Shown: piece by piece, positions 52,705-62,800 of the stretch | Layout of the letters: each line of letters opens with the position of its first letter | Numbering within the stretch: position 1 is the first letter of the stretch | DNA from: an uncultured Bacteroidales bacterium | GTDB lineage: Bacteria > Bacteroidota > Bacteroidia > Bacteroidales > ML635J-15 | Assembly: GCA_905234755.1 (NCBI GenBank) | Contig: CAJOIT010000011.1 | Location: 62,001-126,000 of the forward strand | Reading direction: 5' to 3' | DNA length: 64,000 bases | Program-made: the position numbers and the translations under genes | The notes under the pieces: generated by a model | Seen by the model: the letters and a program-made list of their open reading frames with translations, nothing else | Told to the model about the DNA's origin: nothing | Database searches by the model: none

Positions 52705-54129
52705 TTATTTCTTTCTCTTCTGATTTTCGATTATCTTAAAGAGATATTTTTCAAAATTTTCGGCAGGCGATGGTGCAGGAGACATTACCAATACACCCTT
52801 AGGATCTATTAAATAATAGGTAGGATATGCTCTTACCTTGTAGTCGGATATTACCTTGCTGTTTACATCGGCAAAAAGGAAAGTCCAATTGAGTGAATTG
52901 TCGGCAATAAACTTTTTAGCCTTCTCCCTGTCGCTGTCGGTAAGGATTGTAACAAATATGCATAGCCCCTTATAGCGGTTGTATACGCGCTTCAGCACAT
53001 CAAACTCGGCAGCGGAAGAATAAGTCTGCGTATTGGCGAACTGAAGATAGAGATATTTTCCCTTGAAATCGTTGAGCGACAACATGTTGTCCATTGTGTC
53101 GGGAAGTTCAAAAGGCAAGGCTACTGTCCCCTTTGCCATAGTAAGCGAATTGTCGGCAATATTCTGAGCAATTTGCTGATGAATTGGATATTCCGTTGTG
53201 ATATAAAGCGAGTCAAGTGTCAGCAAGAGCGGAAGCCACTGCAGGTTGTCGTTAGCAAAGGCATCGTTCAGACCTTTAAGCATGACGAGTTCGCGGAATT
53301 GCTTGCGCTTATGCTTGGGATTAGACCCGATAAGTTTGTGAAGCAACGAAATGCTATGTCCGTATGTTATAACCCTATACAAATCGGCACCGCCAGGCGA
53401 AACAAGGTAGTTGTCGAAATAGTTGTTGTAAATCGAGTTGAAAAGATCCATGTAGGCTGGATTGTCATATAATATTTCCTTGTTCGAGTAGTAGGAATAA
53501 ACCAATGCGGATTCGTATTCGCGCTTTGTAACCATTTCCTTTAGCGCGGCAATGCGATAACGCCTATACTGCTGGAAATAAGTATTGTTGCATTTCTTAT
53601 AACGGGCATTAATGTTATTTATAAAGGTATCAACATCGGTTTTCAACCCTTTGATATACAAATCTTCCATTCGGAGGTCGTAGTAGCGGTTGAAATAGTA
53701 GTCGAAGTCCATGATAAGATAATTGAGGTCGGTATCCTTCATGTTCTTAATGCCGAGATGCATTTCTGTAGGTTCGAAATACGAATTGAAAAGTTCGGCA
53801 TTTGTTCTCTCAACATATTCGGGCAATACGATTTCATAATTGCCATCCGGCTCGGCATAAAAATACACATAGTACACGCCAAATTCGGCGAACAAGTATG
53901 TAATTCTGTCGATTCCGAAACTAGCATCAAAATTTCCCTCGGCATCTACCTTCAAGCGGAAAACTTCTTCTTTCATGTAAGTTATCCTGTCCTGATAACG
54001 GTAAAACACCAGTTCGCTATTGGCATACTCCTTGGCTGACCCAAATACATGGGTTGCATAGACAGATGAAGCCGAAAATCCCAGCAGGCAAAGCGAGCAC
54101 AGCAAAATTTTCCTTAAATATTCACGCAT
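52705..54129 (-). CDS. Thioredoxin-fold (TlpA-like) protein lacking the CxxC motif
   Basis: The 474-residue protein starts at the ATG at 54129 with a signal peptide (MREYLRKILLCSLCLLGFSA to about residue 25). It has a long helical N-terminal part with many Tyr/Phe residues. The C-terminal thioredoxin-like domain at about 345-474 has LNDFKGKYLYLQFANTQTYS, LCIFVTILTDSD and VRAYPTYYLIDPKGVLVMSP. The WCxxC loop is replaced by FANTQTYSSA, so it cannot do thiol-disulfide exchange. The fold is known from Bacteroidota TlpA/DUF4369-type proteins. It is likely periplasmic, with a binding or scaffolding role. It has its own promoter. Confidence 0.82.
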   Translation of the reverse strand: MREYLRKILLCSLCLLGFSASSVYATHVFGSAKEYANSELVFYRYQDRITYMKEEVFRLKVDAEGNFDASFGIDRITYLFAEFGVYYVYFYAEPDGNYEIVLPEYVERTNAELFNSYFEPTEMHLGIKNMKDTDLNYLIMDFDYYFNRYYDLRMEDLYIKGLKTDVDTFINNINARYKKCNNTYFQQYRRYRIAALKEMVTKREYESALVYSYYSNKEILYDNPAYMDLFNSIYNNYFDNYLVSPGGADLYRVITYGHSISLLHKLIGSNPKHKRKQFRELVMLKGLNDAFANDNLQWLPLLLTLDSLYITTEYPIHQQIAQNIADNSLTMAKGTVALPFELPDTMDNMLSLNDFKGKYLYLQFANTQTYSSAAEFDVLKRVYNRYKGLCIFVTILTDSDREKAKKFIADNSLNWTFLFADVNSKVISDYKVRAYPTYYLIDPKGVLVMSPAPSPAENFEKYLFKIIENQKRKK

Positions 54130-54151
54130 AATATCAGTTTTTTCCAAAATG

Positions 54152-54180
54152 CAAAACTAAAATTTATGTTTAAACCACAA
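54152..54180 (-). promoter_or_regulatory. Predicted promoter of the TlpA-like gene
   Basis: Minus strand TTG (54178-54180), 18 bp, then TAGTTTTG (54152-54159), a perfect TAnnTTTG. The ATG at 54129 follows by 22 bp; an ATG at 54147 would be too near the -7 box. Confidence 0.5.
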
Positions 54181-54239
54181 TGCAATATCATGTCAAATTT
54201 ATAAAACATGGGATGTTAAAGGAAGGTTTATGTGGGCAA

Positions 54240-54440
54240 AAGCCGTTTCTGTGGCTACGCCGTTTGAAAGTTTCTAAGTTTGGCTTACGCCGAGCTAAAG
54301 GTTAACTTCGTTGAGGGCTACTTGTGCTGAGCCGCCCCCCTGAGCCTGTCGAAGGGAAGTCGAAGTACGCCGTTCACGTTGTTTGAAGGTTCAATGATTC
54401 GATGATTCGGATGTTCATGTGTTCAATGATTCAAAAAAAT
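54240..54440. repeat. Dispersed repeat block (TCGAAG/CTGAGC type and heptads)
   Basis: TTAACTTCGTTGAGGGCTAC, CCCCCTGAGCCTGTCGAAGG and GTCGAAGTACGCCGTTCA match the block at about 14865-14958; GATTCGATGATT heptads follow. From 54441 to 54700 the sequence is very AT-rich and I see no gene or clear site in it. Confidence 0.6.
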
Positions 54441-54704
54441 TATTTATAATATATCATTTAAAATCAATGTATTAGGTTTGATTTTTGATTTTTTATTGTT
54501 TTTGCAAAAAAAGCCTAATGTACAACCCAACAATATGTTCAAACAAATATAATAATTATATATTATGCAATTTTTGGTTGATATATATGTAATTTTTGTG
54601 TTAAAAATGTAAAATTTTGCTTTGTTGTGAAAAAAAATGAATATACCTTTGTCGTCGATTTCGCATTCTTCATTAGTGAAATATTATTGTTCGACATTCA
54701 ATAC

Positions 54705-54732
54705 AAAAGGAAGCCCCCAAGGACTTCCTTTT
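54705..54732 (-). terminator. Rho-independent terminator of the scaffold-GGGtGRT operon
   Basis: AAAAGGAAG (54705-54713) pairs with CTTCCTTTT (54724-54732), 23 bp past the GGGtGRT gene stop. Confidence 0.75.
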
Positions 54733-54755
54733 GTTGCTTTTATGCCTGCATGAAA

Positions 54756-55766
54756 TTACTTTTTCATTGCTTCCTCAACCGATACGGCTACGGCTACTGT
54801 TGCGCCAACCATTGGGTTGTTGCCCATACCGAGGAACCCCATCATCTCGACATGAGCCGGAACAGATGAAGAACCTGCAAACTGAGCATCGGAATGCATA
54901 CGCCCCATTGTGTCGGTCATACCGTATGATGCGGGACCAGCTGCCATGTTATCAGGATGAAGTGTACGGCCTGTTCCGCCACCTGATGCAACCGAAAAAT
55001 ATTTCTTACCAGCAAGTATTCTTTCCTTCTTGTAGGTTCCTGCAACCGGGTGCTGGAAACGAGTCGGGTTGGTAGAGTTGCCAGTTATCGACACATCAAC
55101 ATCTTCCTTCCACATTATTGCAACACCTTCGCGAACATCATCGGCACCATAGCAGTTGACCTTTGCGCGCGGTCCGTTGGAATAAGCCTTGCGTCGTACT
55201 TCCTTAAGTTCTCCGCTGTAGTAGTCGAACTCGGTCTGCACATATGTGAAACCGTTGATACGCGAAATTATCATTGCAGCATCCTTGCCAAGTCCGTTGA
55301 GGATAACGCGAAGCGGATTCTTGCGAACCTTATTTGCCATTTCAGCAATCTTAATTGCACCTTCGGCAGCCGCAAAAGATTCGTGGCCTGCGAGGAAAGC
55401 AAAGCACTGGGTTTCTTCGCTCAACAGACGAGCGGCCAAGTTGCCGTGTCCGCGACCTACCTTGCGGTCATCGGCTACAGAACCTTTTATGCAGAATGCC
55501 TGCAGACCTTCACCGATTGCCTCAGCAGCTTCAGCAGCAGTCTTGCATCCTTTCTTGATTGCTATTGATGCGCCAACTACATAAGCCCACTTTGCGTTCT
55601 CGAAGCAGATGTTCTGTGTCTGTTCGCATTCGAGGTATGGGTCGATTCCGTACTGGTCGCATATCTTGTTTGCTTCTTCAATAGAAGCTATGCCGTATGA
55701 GTTGAGAACTTTGGTAATATTCTCCATGCGGCGTTCTTGACTTTCAAATTTTACTTCTCTTAACAT
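54756..55766 (-). CDS. GGGtGRT family protein
   Basis: The 336-residue protein matches the family named for its GGGTGRT motif, seen here at 262-268 (SVASGGGTGRTLHPDNM). Other conserved stretches are DDRKVGRGHGNLAARLLSEE (about 99-118), LAGHESFAAAEGAIKIAEMA and GMGNNPMVGATVAVAVSVEEA at the C-terminus. It has no signal peptide, so it is cytoplasmic. No activity is established for this family. It is 36 bp after an IscU/NifU-like scaffold gene, a pairing seen in other anaerobes, so an iron-sulfur role is inferred. The ATG at 55766 is preferred to a TTG at 55775. Conserved Cys: 54, 74, 92, 121, 205. Confidence 0.88.
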   Translation of the reverse strand: MLREVKFESQERRMENITKVLNSYGIASIEEANKICDQYGIDPYLECEQTQNICFENAKWAYVVGASIAIKKGCKTAAEAAEAIGEGLQAFCIKGSVADDRKVGRGHGNLAARLLSEETQCFAFLAGHESFAAAEGAIKIAEMANKVRKNPLRVILNGLGKDAAMIISRINGFTYVQTEFDYYSGELKEVRRKAYSNGPRAKVNCYGADDVREGVAIMWKEDVDVSITGNSTNPTRFQHPVAGTYKKERILAGKKYFSVASGGGTGRTLHPDNMAAGPASYGMTDTMGRMHSDAQFAGSSSVPAHVEMMGFLGMGNNPMVGATVAVAVSVEEAMKK

Positions 55767-55802
55767 AATTGCCAATTTTTTATTGGTTTGTAAATTCTAT
55801 GT

Positions 55803-56504
55803 TTATTCGATTCTTGGGTCAATGAATTTCACTGCGCCCTGTTCCTTTGAGAAACGACCATAACTTGCAGTTGCCTTCTTGAGAGCTTCGTTGGCATCGG
55901 TACCTTTCTTTATAAGGTCCATCATAACACCGAGGCGAACAAATTCGTAACCACATACCTCATCGTCTTCGTCGAGAGCAATCTTGGTAACATAACCTTC
56001 TGCCATTTCGAGGTAGCGAACGCCTTTTTCTTTGGTAGCAAACATTGTTGCAATCTGCGAACGAAGTCCCTTGCCCAAGTCTTCGAGTCCAGCACCAATT
56101 ACAAGTCCTCCTTCGGAGAATGCCGACTGGGTACGACCATAAACAATTTGCAAGAAAAGTTCACGCATTGCGGTATTGATAGCATCGCATACGAGGTCGG
56201 TGTTGAGAGCTTCGAGCAAAGTCTTTCCTACGAGGATTTCGCCAGCCATAGCTGCCGAATGTGTCATTCCCGAGCATCCGATGGTTTCAACCAATGCTTC
56301 CTCAATAATACCATCCTTTACGTTGAGCGTAAGTTTGCAGGCTCCCTGCTGTGGTGCACACCAGCCGATGCCGTGTGTCAAGCCTGATATGTCCTTTACT
56401 TCCTTGACCTTTACCCATTTGCCTTCTTCTGGAATGGGAGCCGGACCATGGTTTGGACCTTTTTTCACGCAACACATATGTTGCACTTCGTGTGAGTAAA
56501 TCAT
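55803..56504 (-). CDS. NifU/IscU-like iron-sulfur cluster scaffold protein
   Basis: The 233-residue protein has the IscU-type core ETIGCSGMTHSAAMAGEILV then GKTLLEALN (about 73-101), matching IscU (GCGSAIASSS...GKTLDEA). Other Cys at 11, 12, 49, 56, 106 and 184 could bind a cluster. The N-terminus MIYSHEVQHMCCVKK is not typical of IscU. A C-terminal part (about 125-233: VIGAGLEDLGKGLRSQIAT, YEFVRLGVMMDLIKKG) is extra. It would be cytoplasmic and assemble or hold an Fe-S cluster for its partner. It leads the operon with GGGtGRT; the promoter carries an inverted repeat at the probable transcription start. Confidence 0.87.
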   Translation of the reverse strand: MIYSHEVQHMCCVKKGPNHGPAPIPEEGKWVKVKEVKDISGLTHGIGWCAPQQGACKLTLNVKDGIIEEALVETIGCSGMTHSAAMAGEILVGKTLLEALNTDLVCDAINTAMRELFLQIVYGRTQSAFSEGGLVIGAGLEDLGKGLRSQIATMFATKEKGVRYLEMAEGYVTKIALDEDDEVCGYEFVRLGVMMDLIKKGTDANEALKKATASYGRFSKEQGAVKFIDPRIE

Positions 56505-56555
56505 AAATCGTAATATTTTAAATGTTAGCAGTTTGAGTTACATCATAAAAAAAAT

Positions 56556-56573
56556 AATAGTCTTCCGACTATT
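56556..56573. promoter_or_regulatory. Perfect inverted repeat (operator candidate) at the scaffold-operon transcription start
   Basis: AATAGTC-TTCC-GACTATT (7-base arms, 4-base spacer) lies directly downstream of the -7 box (56575-56582), so it covers the expected +1. It could be a repressor site or a 5'-end RNA hairpin. Confidence 0.5.
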
Positions 56574-56574
56574 G

Positions 56575-56582
56575 CAAAAATA
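56575..56582 (-). promoter_or_regulatory. Predicted -7 box of the scaffold-GGGtGRT operon
   Basis: Minus strand TATTTTTG, perfect TAnnTTTG, about 70 bp before the ATG at 56504. Confidence 0.5.
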
Positions 56583-56639
56583 TGTAAAATTTTAGCATAA
56601 AATGTTGTATAGCATATCATGATATGCCTATTTTTTAAC

Positions 56640-56835
56640 AACCCCTGTTAATGGCTACGCCAGATTGGCGCTGACGCAGTTTCTAGGTTTGAATGGCTGG
56701 CGCCGTTTCTAATTGTTTCTGGGTTTCTGTGGGCTGCTTCGACAAGCTCACTTCGAGAACCTTGTTTCGGCTACTGCTCAACACATCGCAGTGCATAGCA
56801 GCACAAGTGCGCCCGTTTCTGAGTTACAAGTTGTT
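56640..56835. repeat. Dispersed repeat block, inverted copy
   Basis: Read on the minus strand it contains GGTTCTCGAAGTGAGCTTG and TTGTGCTGC with GTTTCT/AGAAAC units, as in the copies at 14958 and 16683 but in the opposite orientation and more decayed. With the promoter above it accounts for most of the gap 56505-56884. Confidence 0.55.
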
Positions 56836-56845
56836 CAAAATATGC

Positions 56846-56870
56846 ATGGGCAGGTTTTAAACCAACCCAT
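56846..56870 (-). terminator. Possible terminator hairpin of the giant T9SS gene
   Basis: ATGGG and CCCAT enclose the palindrome GGTTTTAAACC, 14 bp past the stop at 56885. Confidence 0.5.
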
Positions 56871-56884
56871 ACATATCAAACATT

Positions 56885-59800
56885 TTACCTGAATACCGAC
56901 ACCTTCCTTGTTGCAGCTTGACCTTCTGTAGATATTATACGGATATTGTATAGTCCTGGATTCCAGCCAGAGCAATCAATGGAGATTCGCTCGGATTCGG
57001 TGTTGTCAATTTCGGCAACGAGTTGCCCAGATGCATTATATATCATCACGGTAGCAATGCGCGGTCCTTCAATGAAGAACTGTCCGTAGGTCGGGTTCGG
57101 GTAAACGGTCAGGTTGTCGGCTGTCCATTCCTCGATAGCATTTTCGTCTTCCTCATCACTAGCTTCCTCAATGAATATACATTCCTCGTCTGAATATACG
57201 AACATTCCATACTCGCAAAGGCTTTCTACCTTGTAACAATACTCGAAGCCACGCGCAACATTGTCATAGTATGTTGTATCGGTTGTAAGGCCTATCGGAA
57301 GATTGTTCCTAAAAATCCTATAGCTGTACGAATCGCCATTGCCAGTCCAACTGAGGGCAATCGAACCGCCAAATGCTTCTACATAAAGCACAGGAGCATC
57401 GGCACACAAGCCTGAAACAATCTTTGAGCAAGCTGTAGCTACCAACTCGTTGCAAATGCCATCCTCAAAATAAGCAGTGATTGTGTAGCAATATTCGATT
57501 TCGGGGACAACATTCGAGTCTGTGTAATTGTCATCGTACAGGACTATATCTTCGGCTTCATCATTCCTGTGAACGCGGAAATATTCGACACCCACAGGCT
57601 TGTTCCATGTTAGGAATATCGACTCGCCGTCGCTTCTTGCCTCCACAGCAAGCGGAATGTTGCACGGGATGTCCTGAATTTCGGCACAAACCGTGTCTGA
57701 AGCAGCCGACAGACAGGTGTAGCCGGCCTGCGACAATGCCATTACACTGAAGCAATGTTCACCAACCGAAAGTCCGTCGTAGGTGATGGTTGTTCCGCTG
57801 ACGGTGTCGATTGCATACTGCGAAGCGGTGTTGAATACAAGGTAGGAAACGCTTTCGTAGTTGCCGAGTTCCACAGGCTGCCAGTCGAGGGTAACGGTGT
57901 GGAATGTGTCGGTTACGATGCTGATTTGCTGTACGGCGTCGCATTCGGGAGCAACAGCGGAAATGTTCACATCAATGTCGCGTGAATAAGCACCCATAAC
58001 GGCTGCGCGGTACTTGATGGTTGCCGAGTAGTCACCAGTTTCGGTTGCGCTTGCCTTTACCGAAATGTTTTCGCTGCTGTTAGGTGCTATCGAGCCACTC
58101 TTCTTGCCTGTCCTTACAACATTGTTGGTGCGACCAATTTCGTAGGTTGCGATTGTGTTGCTACCCATCGGGTTCTGGACATCGGCGAGAAGCACGAACT
58201 TGCCTTCGCAGATATATTCAGATGCGCAGATACCGCCAGCCAGCGACGAATTTGTAAGATTTATGTCATCAAGATAATGCGTCTTGCTTGTGTATTCGCC
58301 AGTGCTAATGTTGAACTGACGGATGTATGCCGACGGACCGTTGTTCTGCGAAGTCTGCGAGAACAGCCACAGGTAAGGACCGCCCGGTGACAGATTGTCG
58401 AATGCAGAACTATATACATTAGCAAGGTCGTTTCTTATTTGCTCGGAAGTACCGTTTTCTATGTCGATGCGATACAGCGAGTTCCAGCTACCTGCGAGCA
58501 GGCTACCATCCTGCTTGTTGAACGAGCAGTGGCGGATTTCCTGAATGTCGGTTTCAATACTGTCGACCAAAGTCTGGTTGTCGAGGTCGAGCTTGAAGAT
58601 GATGTTAGTGCCCTCGGTGCCGTAGAAGTGGGTTCCGTCGTATGACAAGTTCCTGATTGAGCCGACATTCTCGACATAGAATGTTTCAACATACTCGCCG
58701 TTCGGGGTGTATCTGTTGAACTCACCCGGACGCATCCACGACGATGTGTAGATGAAGAAGCCATCGGTTGCGATTGCCTGTTCTGCATTTTCATGGGTTG
58801 CAAATGTCTGGATGCTGTCCCAGAGGCTGCGTGTATTGCTACGCTGCTGAATTACAGAATCCTCGACTAGAGCAATGTTGTCGTACTCGGTAATTGAACT
58901 CCATACCAAAGTTCCGTTACCGGTGTTGCTGAGGGTTATCGAATCGCTCTGTTCAAGGTACGGGTACGACGAAACTGTCAAACTGTCAACATCGGTTTCG
59001 ATGTGCGGTGCGTTGAGCGAAATGTTGAATGCCGTATCCGACTGGATGTCAACCATATTGCTGTACGAGATGTAGCCAGTAGCCGAAACTCTCAGAGCCT
59101 TGCGTCCGCGGAGGACTTCTATTGAGTATTCGCCTTCGGAGTTGGTGCGAGTAACCCTGTTCCCTACTGTAACTCGTGCGTTATAAATTGGTTCGCCGTT
59201 GTTCTCGTCGGTTACTATACCGCTTACAATTCCACCGCAGTTGTTTGCGTAGGTAAGTGTAAGCGTTACAACGCTGTCGCAGCCATGCGAGTTGGTCAAT
59301 GTTACCGTATATGTGCCGGCCTCGGTGAATGTCTCGCCCTCATAGGTGTAAGGAACGCCCGAGCACATCTGAGCCGAAACTTCGCTCGTGGTGCTGTAGT
59401 TGACAACAAGGTAGAGGCTTACAACGCTGTCGCAACCTTCGGCATTTTGCAATGTGAAGGTCGGAGCATCAGTGCTGTCGGTGCTTTCGGTGTAGGTTAC
59501 GCCGTCAAGCCAAGTGAATGATTCACAAGCCTCCTGCCTGTCGATGCCTGTTACGGTGTGATTAATTGTCAGGAACAGGTTAGCGATGCTGTCGCAACCG
59601 TTTGCATTGGCATTTGGCAATGTAATCTGATAGTTACCGGTTTCGGTGTAGGTTGTGCCGTTCCATTCGTAGCTGTCGCAAACGGTAACGGTATCGTTGC
59701 TTTCGGTTGGGGTGTTAATTGTAAGGTGAAGCGTTACAACCGAGTCACAACCGTTAACGGCTTGGAATGTATGCTCGTATGTGCCGGATGCGGTGTAGAT

Positions 59801-62800
59801 TTCGCCAGCCCATTCGTAGGAATCGCAAGCAGATACTTCGTCTGTATTAGTCTGCGAGTTGTTGATTGTCAAGTGAAGTGTTACAACCGAGTCGCAGCCG
59901 TTTGCATTTACAAGTGTCTGCTGGAAATCACCCGATTCTGTGTAGTTTGTGCCGTTCCAAGTGTACAAATCGCAGGCGGTTGTGGTAAATTCTGACGAAG
60001 TCGGCTGGTTGACGGTTATGGTAACTTCAGCCGTTCCAGTACATCCGTTTGTGCCGACGCCAGTAACTGTGTAGGTTCTGGTTGTGTCCGGAGTTGCTGT
60101 GAGGCTTGCACCAACTGTACTTGGCAAGCCTGTTTCGGGCGACCAGGTGTAGGAATTTCCACCTGTCGCGCTGATGGTTGTGCTTGCACCCTGGCAGATG
60201 GTGCTGTCGGTTGTCGAGGCAATTATTTCGGGGGCAGCAATGTCCTGCGTGATTGTGATTTGTTCAGATGCCGAACAGCCGTTGCCTGCGGTTGCGGTTA
60301 CGGTATAGGTGCCTGGAGCGGTTAGTGTATTTTCTGCCGTGTTCGCTCCGTTAGACCATTCGTAAGATGTGCCGCTTCCTGTTGCAGTGACATTTATCGA
60401 TGTCAGCGAGCAAGTTAGGACGGTAGTATCAGAATTGTTTGTTATGCTTACCGTAGGAGCATCAGCATTTGGAGTAATCTCAATAGCCGCTGTGCTTGTA
60501 CATCCGTTGTCGGCAGTTGCTGTAACGGTGTATGTACCGCCTGTGGTGATGGCGTTGGTCGCCGTAGTCACTTCGTTCGACCACAAATATGAAGAACCGG
60601 TTCCTGTTGCCTCAACATTTATCGTTGTGGTAGTACAAGTGAGCAAGGTTGTTCCTGTCTCGTTGATTATGTTTACAGTCGGTGCTGCAACATCTTCGGT
60701 TATAACAATGCTTTCAGTGTTTGAACATCCGTTCGCATCGGTAACGGTGACGGTGTAGGTATCTGCCGAAGTGATATTATTATCAGCGATTGCTCCGCCG
60801 TTTGACCACTGATAAGCAGTTCCGCCAGTTGCCGTAAGTGAAATTTGGGTTGTGCTACAAGTGATTGTTGTTTCGTTGGTGTTGTTGGTGATTGCAGCAT
60901 CAGGCAATCCATTTACCAGCAACTGGACATTGTCCGAACTTGTGAACGGCTGACCGTCGCTGCACGATGTAGCGGTAAGGCTGACTGTGTAGGTGTAAGT
61001 TCCTGCTGATGTTGGTGCTACGGTGATTGCATCGGTTGTAATGTCGGCTGGCAGTCCTGCACCGGTGTCTGTGCTTGACCATTCAACGGTGTAGCCCGTT
61101 CCTGCATTGGAAACATTTGCCTGCAGCATAGTGTTGCCGCCGACACAGATTGGCGTTACATCTGCAATTGTAATTCCTGGGGTGTCGCCGATTTCAACAT
61201 TTACGCTTGCCGATGCCGAACAGTTGTTTGCATCGGTTACGGTTACAGAATATTCTGTTGCTGTGGTGAGTTGTGGCGTTGTGATGGAGCTGGTTGTTGC
61301 GCTGTTGCTCCACGAATAAGTGAAATCAGCAGTTCCGCCCTGAACATTTGCGGTGAGCGTCGATGTTGTGTTTTGGCAAACCGATGTAGGACCAGAAATT
61401 GATACCGTGAGTTCTTCGGGCTGTGTAATTGTGGTAAACGCATTCGTAGAACAGCCATTGTCATCAGTTACGGTTACGCTGTATGTCCCCGCTATAATGT
61501 CTGTGATGGTCTGAGTGGTAGCACTATTGCTCCATTGGTACTCGTAAGGTTCAGTACCACCGCTTACTACTGCGCTCGCTGTCGTCGTGGAGCCATTGCA
61601 AGCTACTGAACCTGCGTCAACAGAAACCGCTAGCACATTGGGCTGGGTGATTGTTATTTCCCTTACAACAGAACAGCTGTTGTTGTCCCTTACGGTTACG
61701 CTGTAGGTTCCTGCAACAACGCCAGTCAGATTCTGGGTGTTTGCTCCGTTGTTCCACTCGTAAGTGATAGGCGTTGTTCCGCCACTAACAGTATTTGTAA
61801 TGTCGGTTGTACTGCCGTTGCAAGCGATTGTGCCTGCCGAAAGTTCCGATGTAAGTTCTTCTGGCTCGTTGACGGTTATGGTTGCTGTAGCAATACAATT
61901 GTTCGCATCGGTAACGGTTACGCTGTATGTTCCACCGCCTACGCCTTCAAGGTTCTGAGTGGAGGATCCGTTGTTCCAATTGTAAGTGTAATTCGGTGTT
62001 CCGCCGGCAACGGTATTTGTTATGTTGGAAGTCTGACCATTGCAGAGAATGCTGGTTGCCGAAAGCGATGTCGAGAGTGCGTTGGGCTGTGTAATTTCCA
62101 GACTTTCGACTACAGAACAGCCGTTGTTATCCCTTACGGTTACGGTGTAAGTTCCTGCCGTAACGCTCGCAAGGTTCTGCTCGTTTGTCGAATTGCTCCA
62201 GAAGTACTGGTAAGGCGCTGTACCGCCGTCGGGCGTATTTGTGATGCTGGTTGTACCACCATTGCAGGCGATAGTTGCCGGATTTGCCGAAAGCGAGGTG
62301 GTGAGTTCATCAGGCAGAGTAAGTTCTATTTCCTTAGTGCTGTTGTTTCCGCACTGGTCGGTTACTGTAACAACTACAGTGGTTGCCGTTGTAATCTCAG
62401 TTCCTGCCGTTATGTTTTGAGAGACTGCGAGGTTACCGTTTGCTGTGCAGTTGTCGCTTGCAATATTGCGAACTTCGCCTGTAAGGTCGGGAACGGTGAA
62501 TACGCAGTTGGTAGATGTGAGTTGGCGGTCGAGGTTGTCGTCACCGATTGTTGGTGCAGTTTCATCGCTACCGCTCACGCTCTGGGTTTTGGTAACTTCA
62601 TTTCCACAAACATCACTTATGGTGTAGGTGCGTGTGATTGTCCATCCGCAGTTGTCGGTCGTGGTGTTTGCATCTGTATGGGTAACCGATATAGTGCCGC
62701 CGCAACCATCGCTGTAAAGTTCGGAAACATCGTCGTCGCTCATAAGACCGCTTACATCAGCATCGGCGAAGCAATTGTTCTGTGCTGTGATGTTCGCCGG

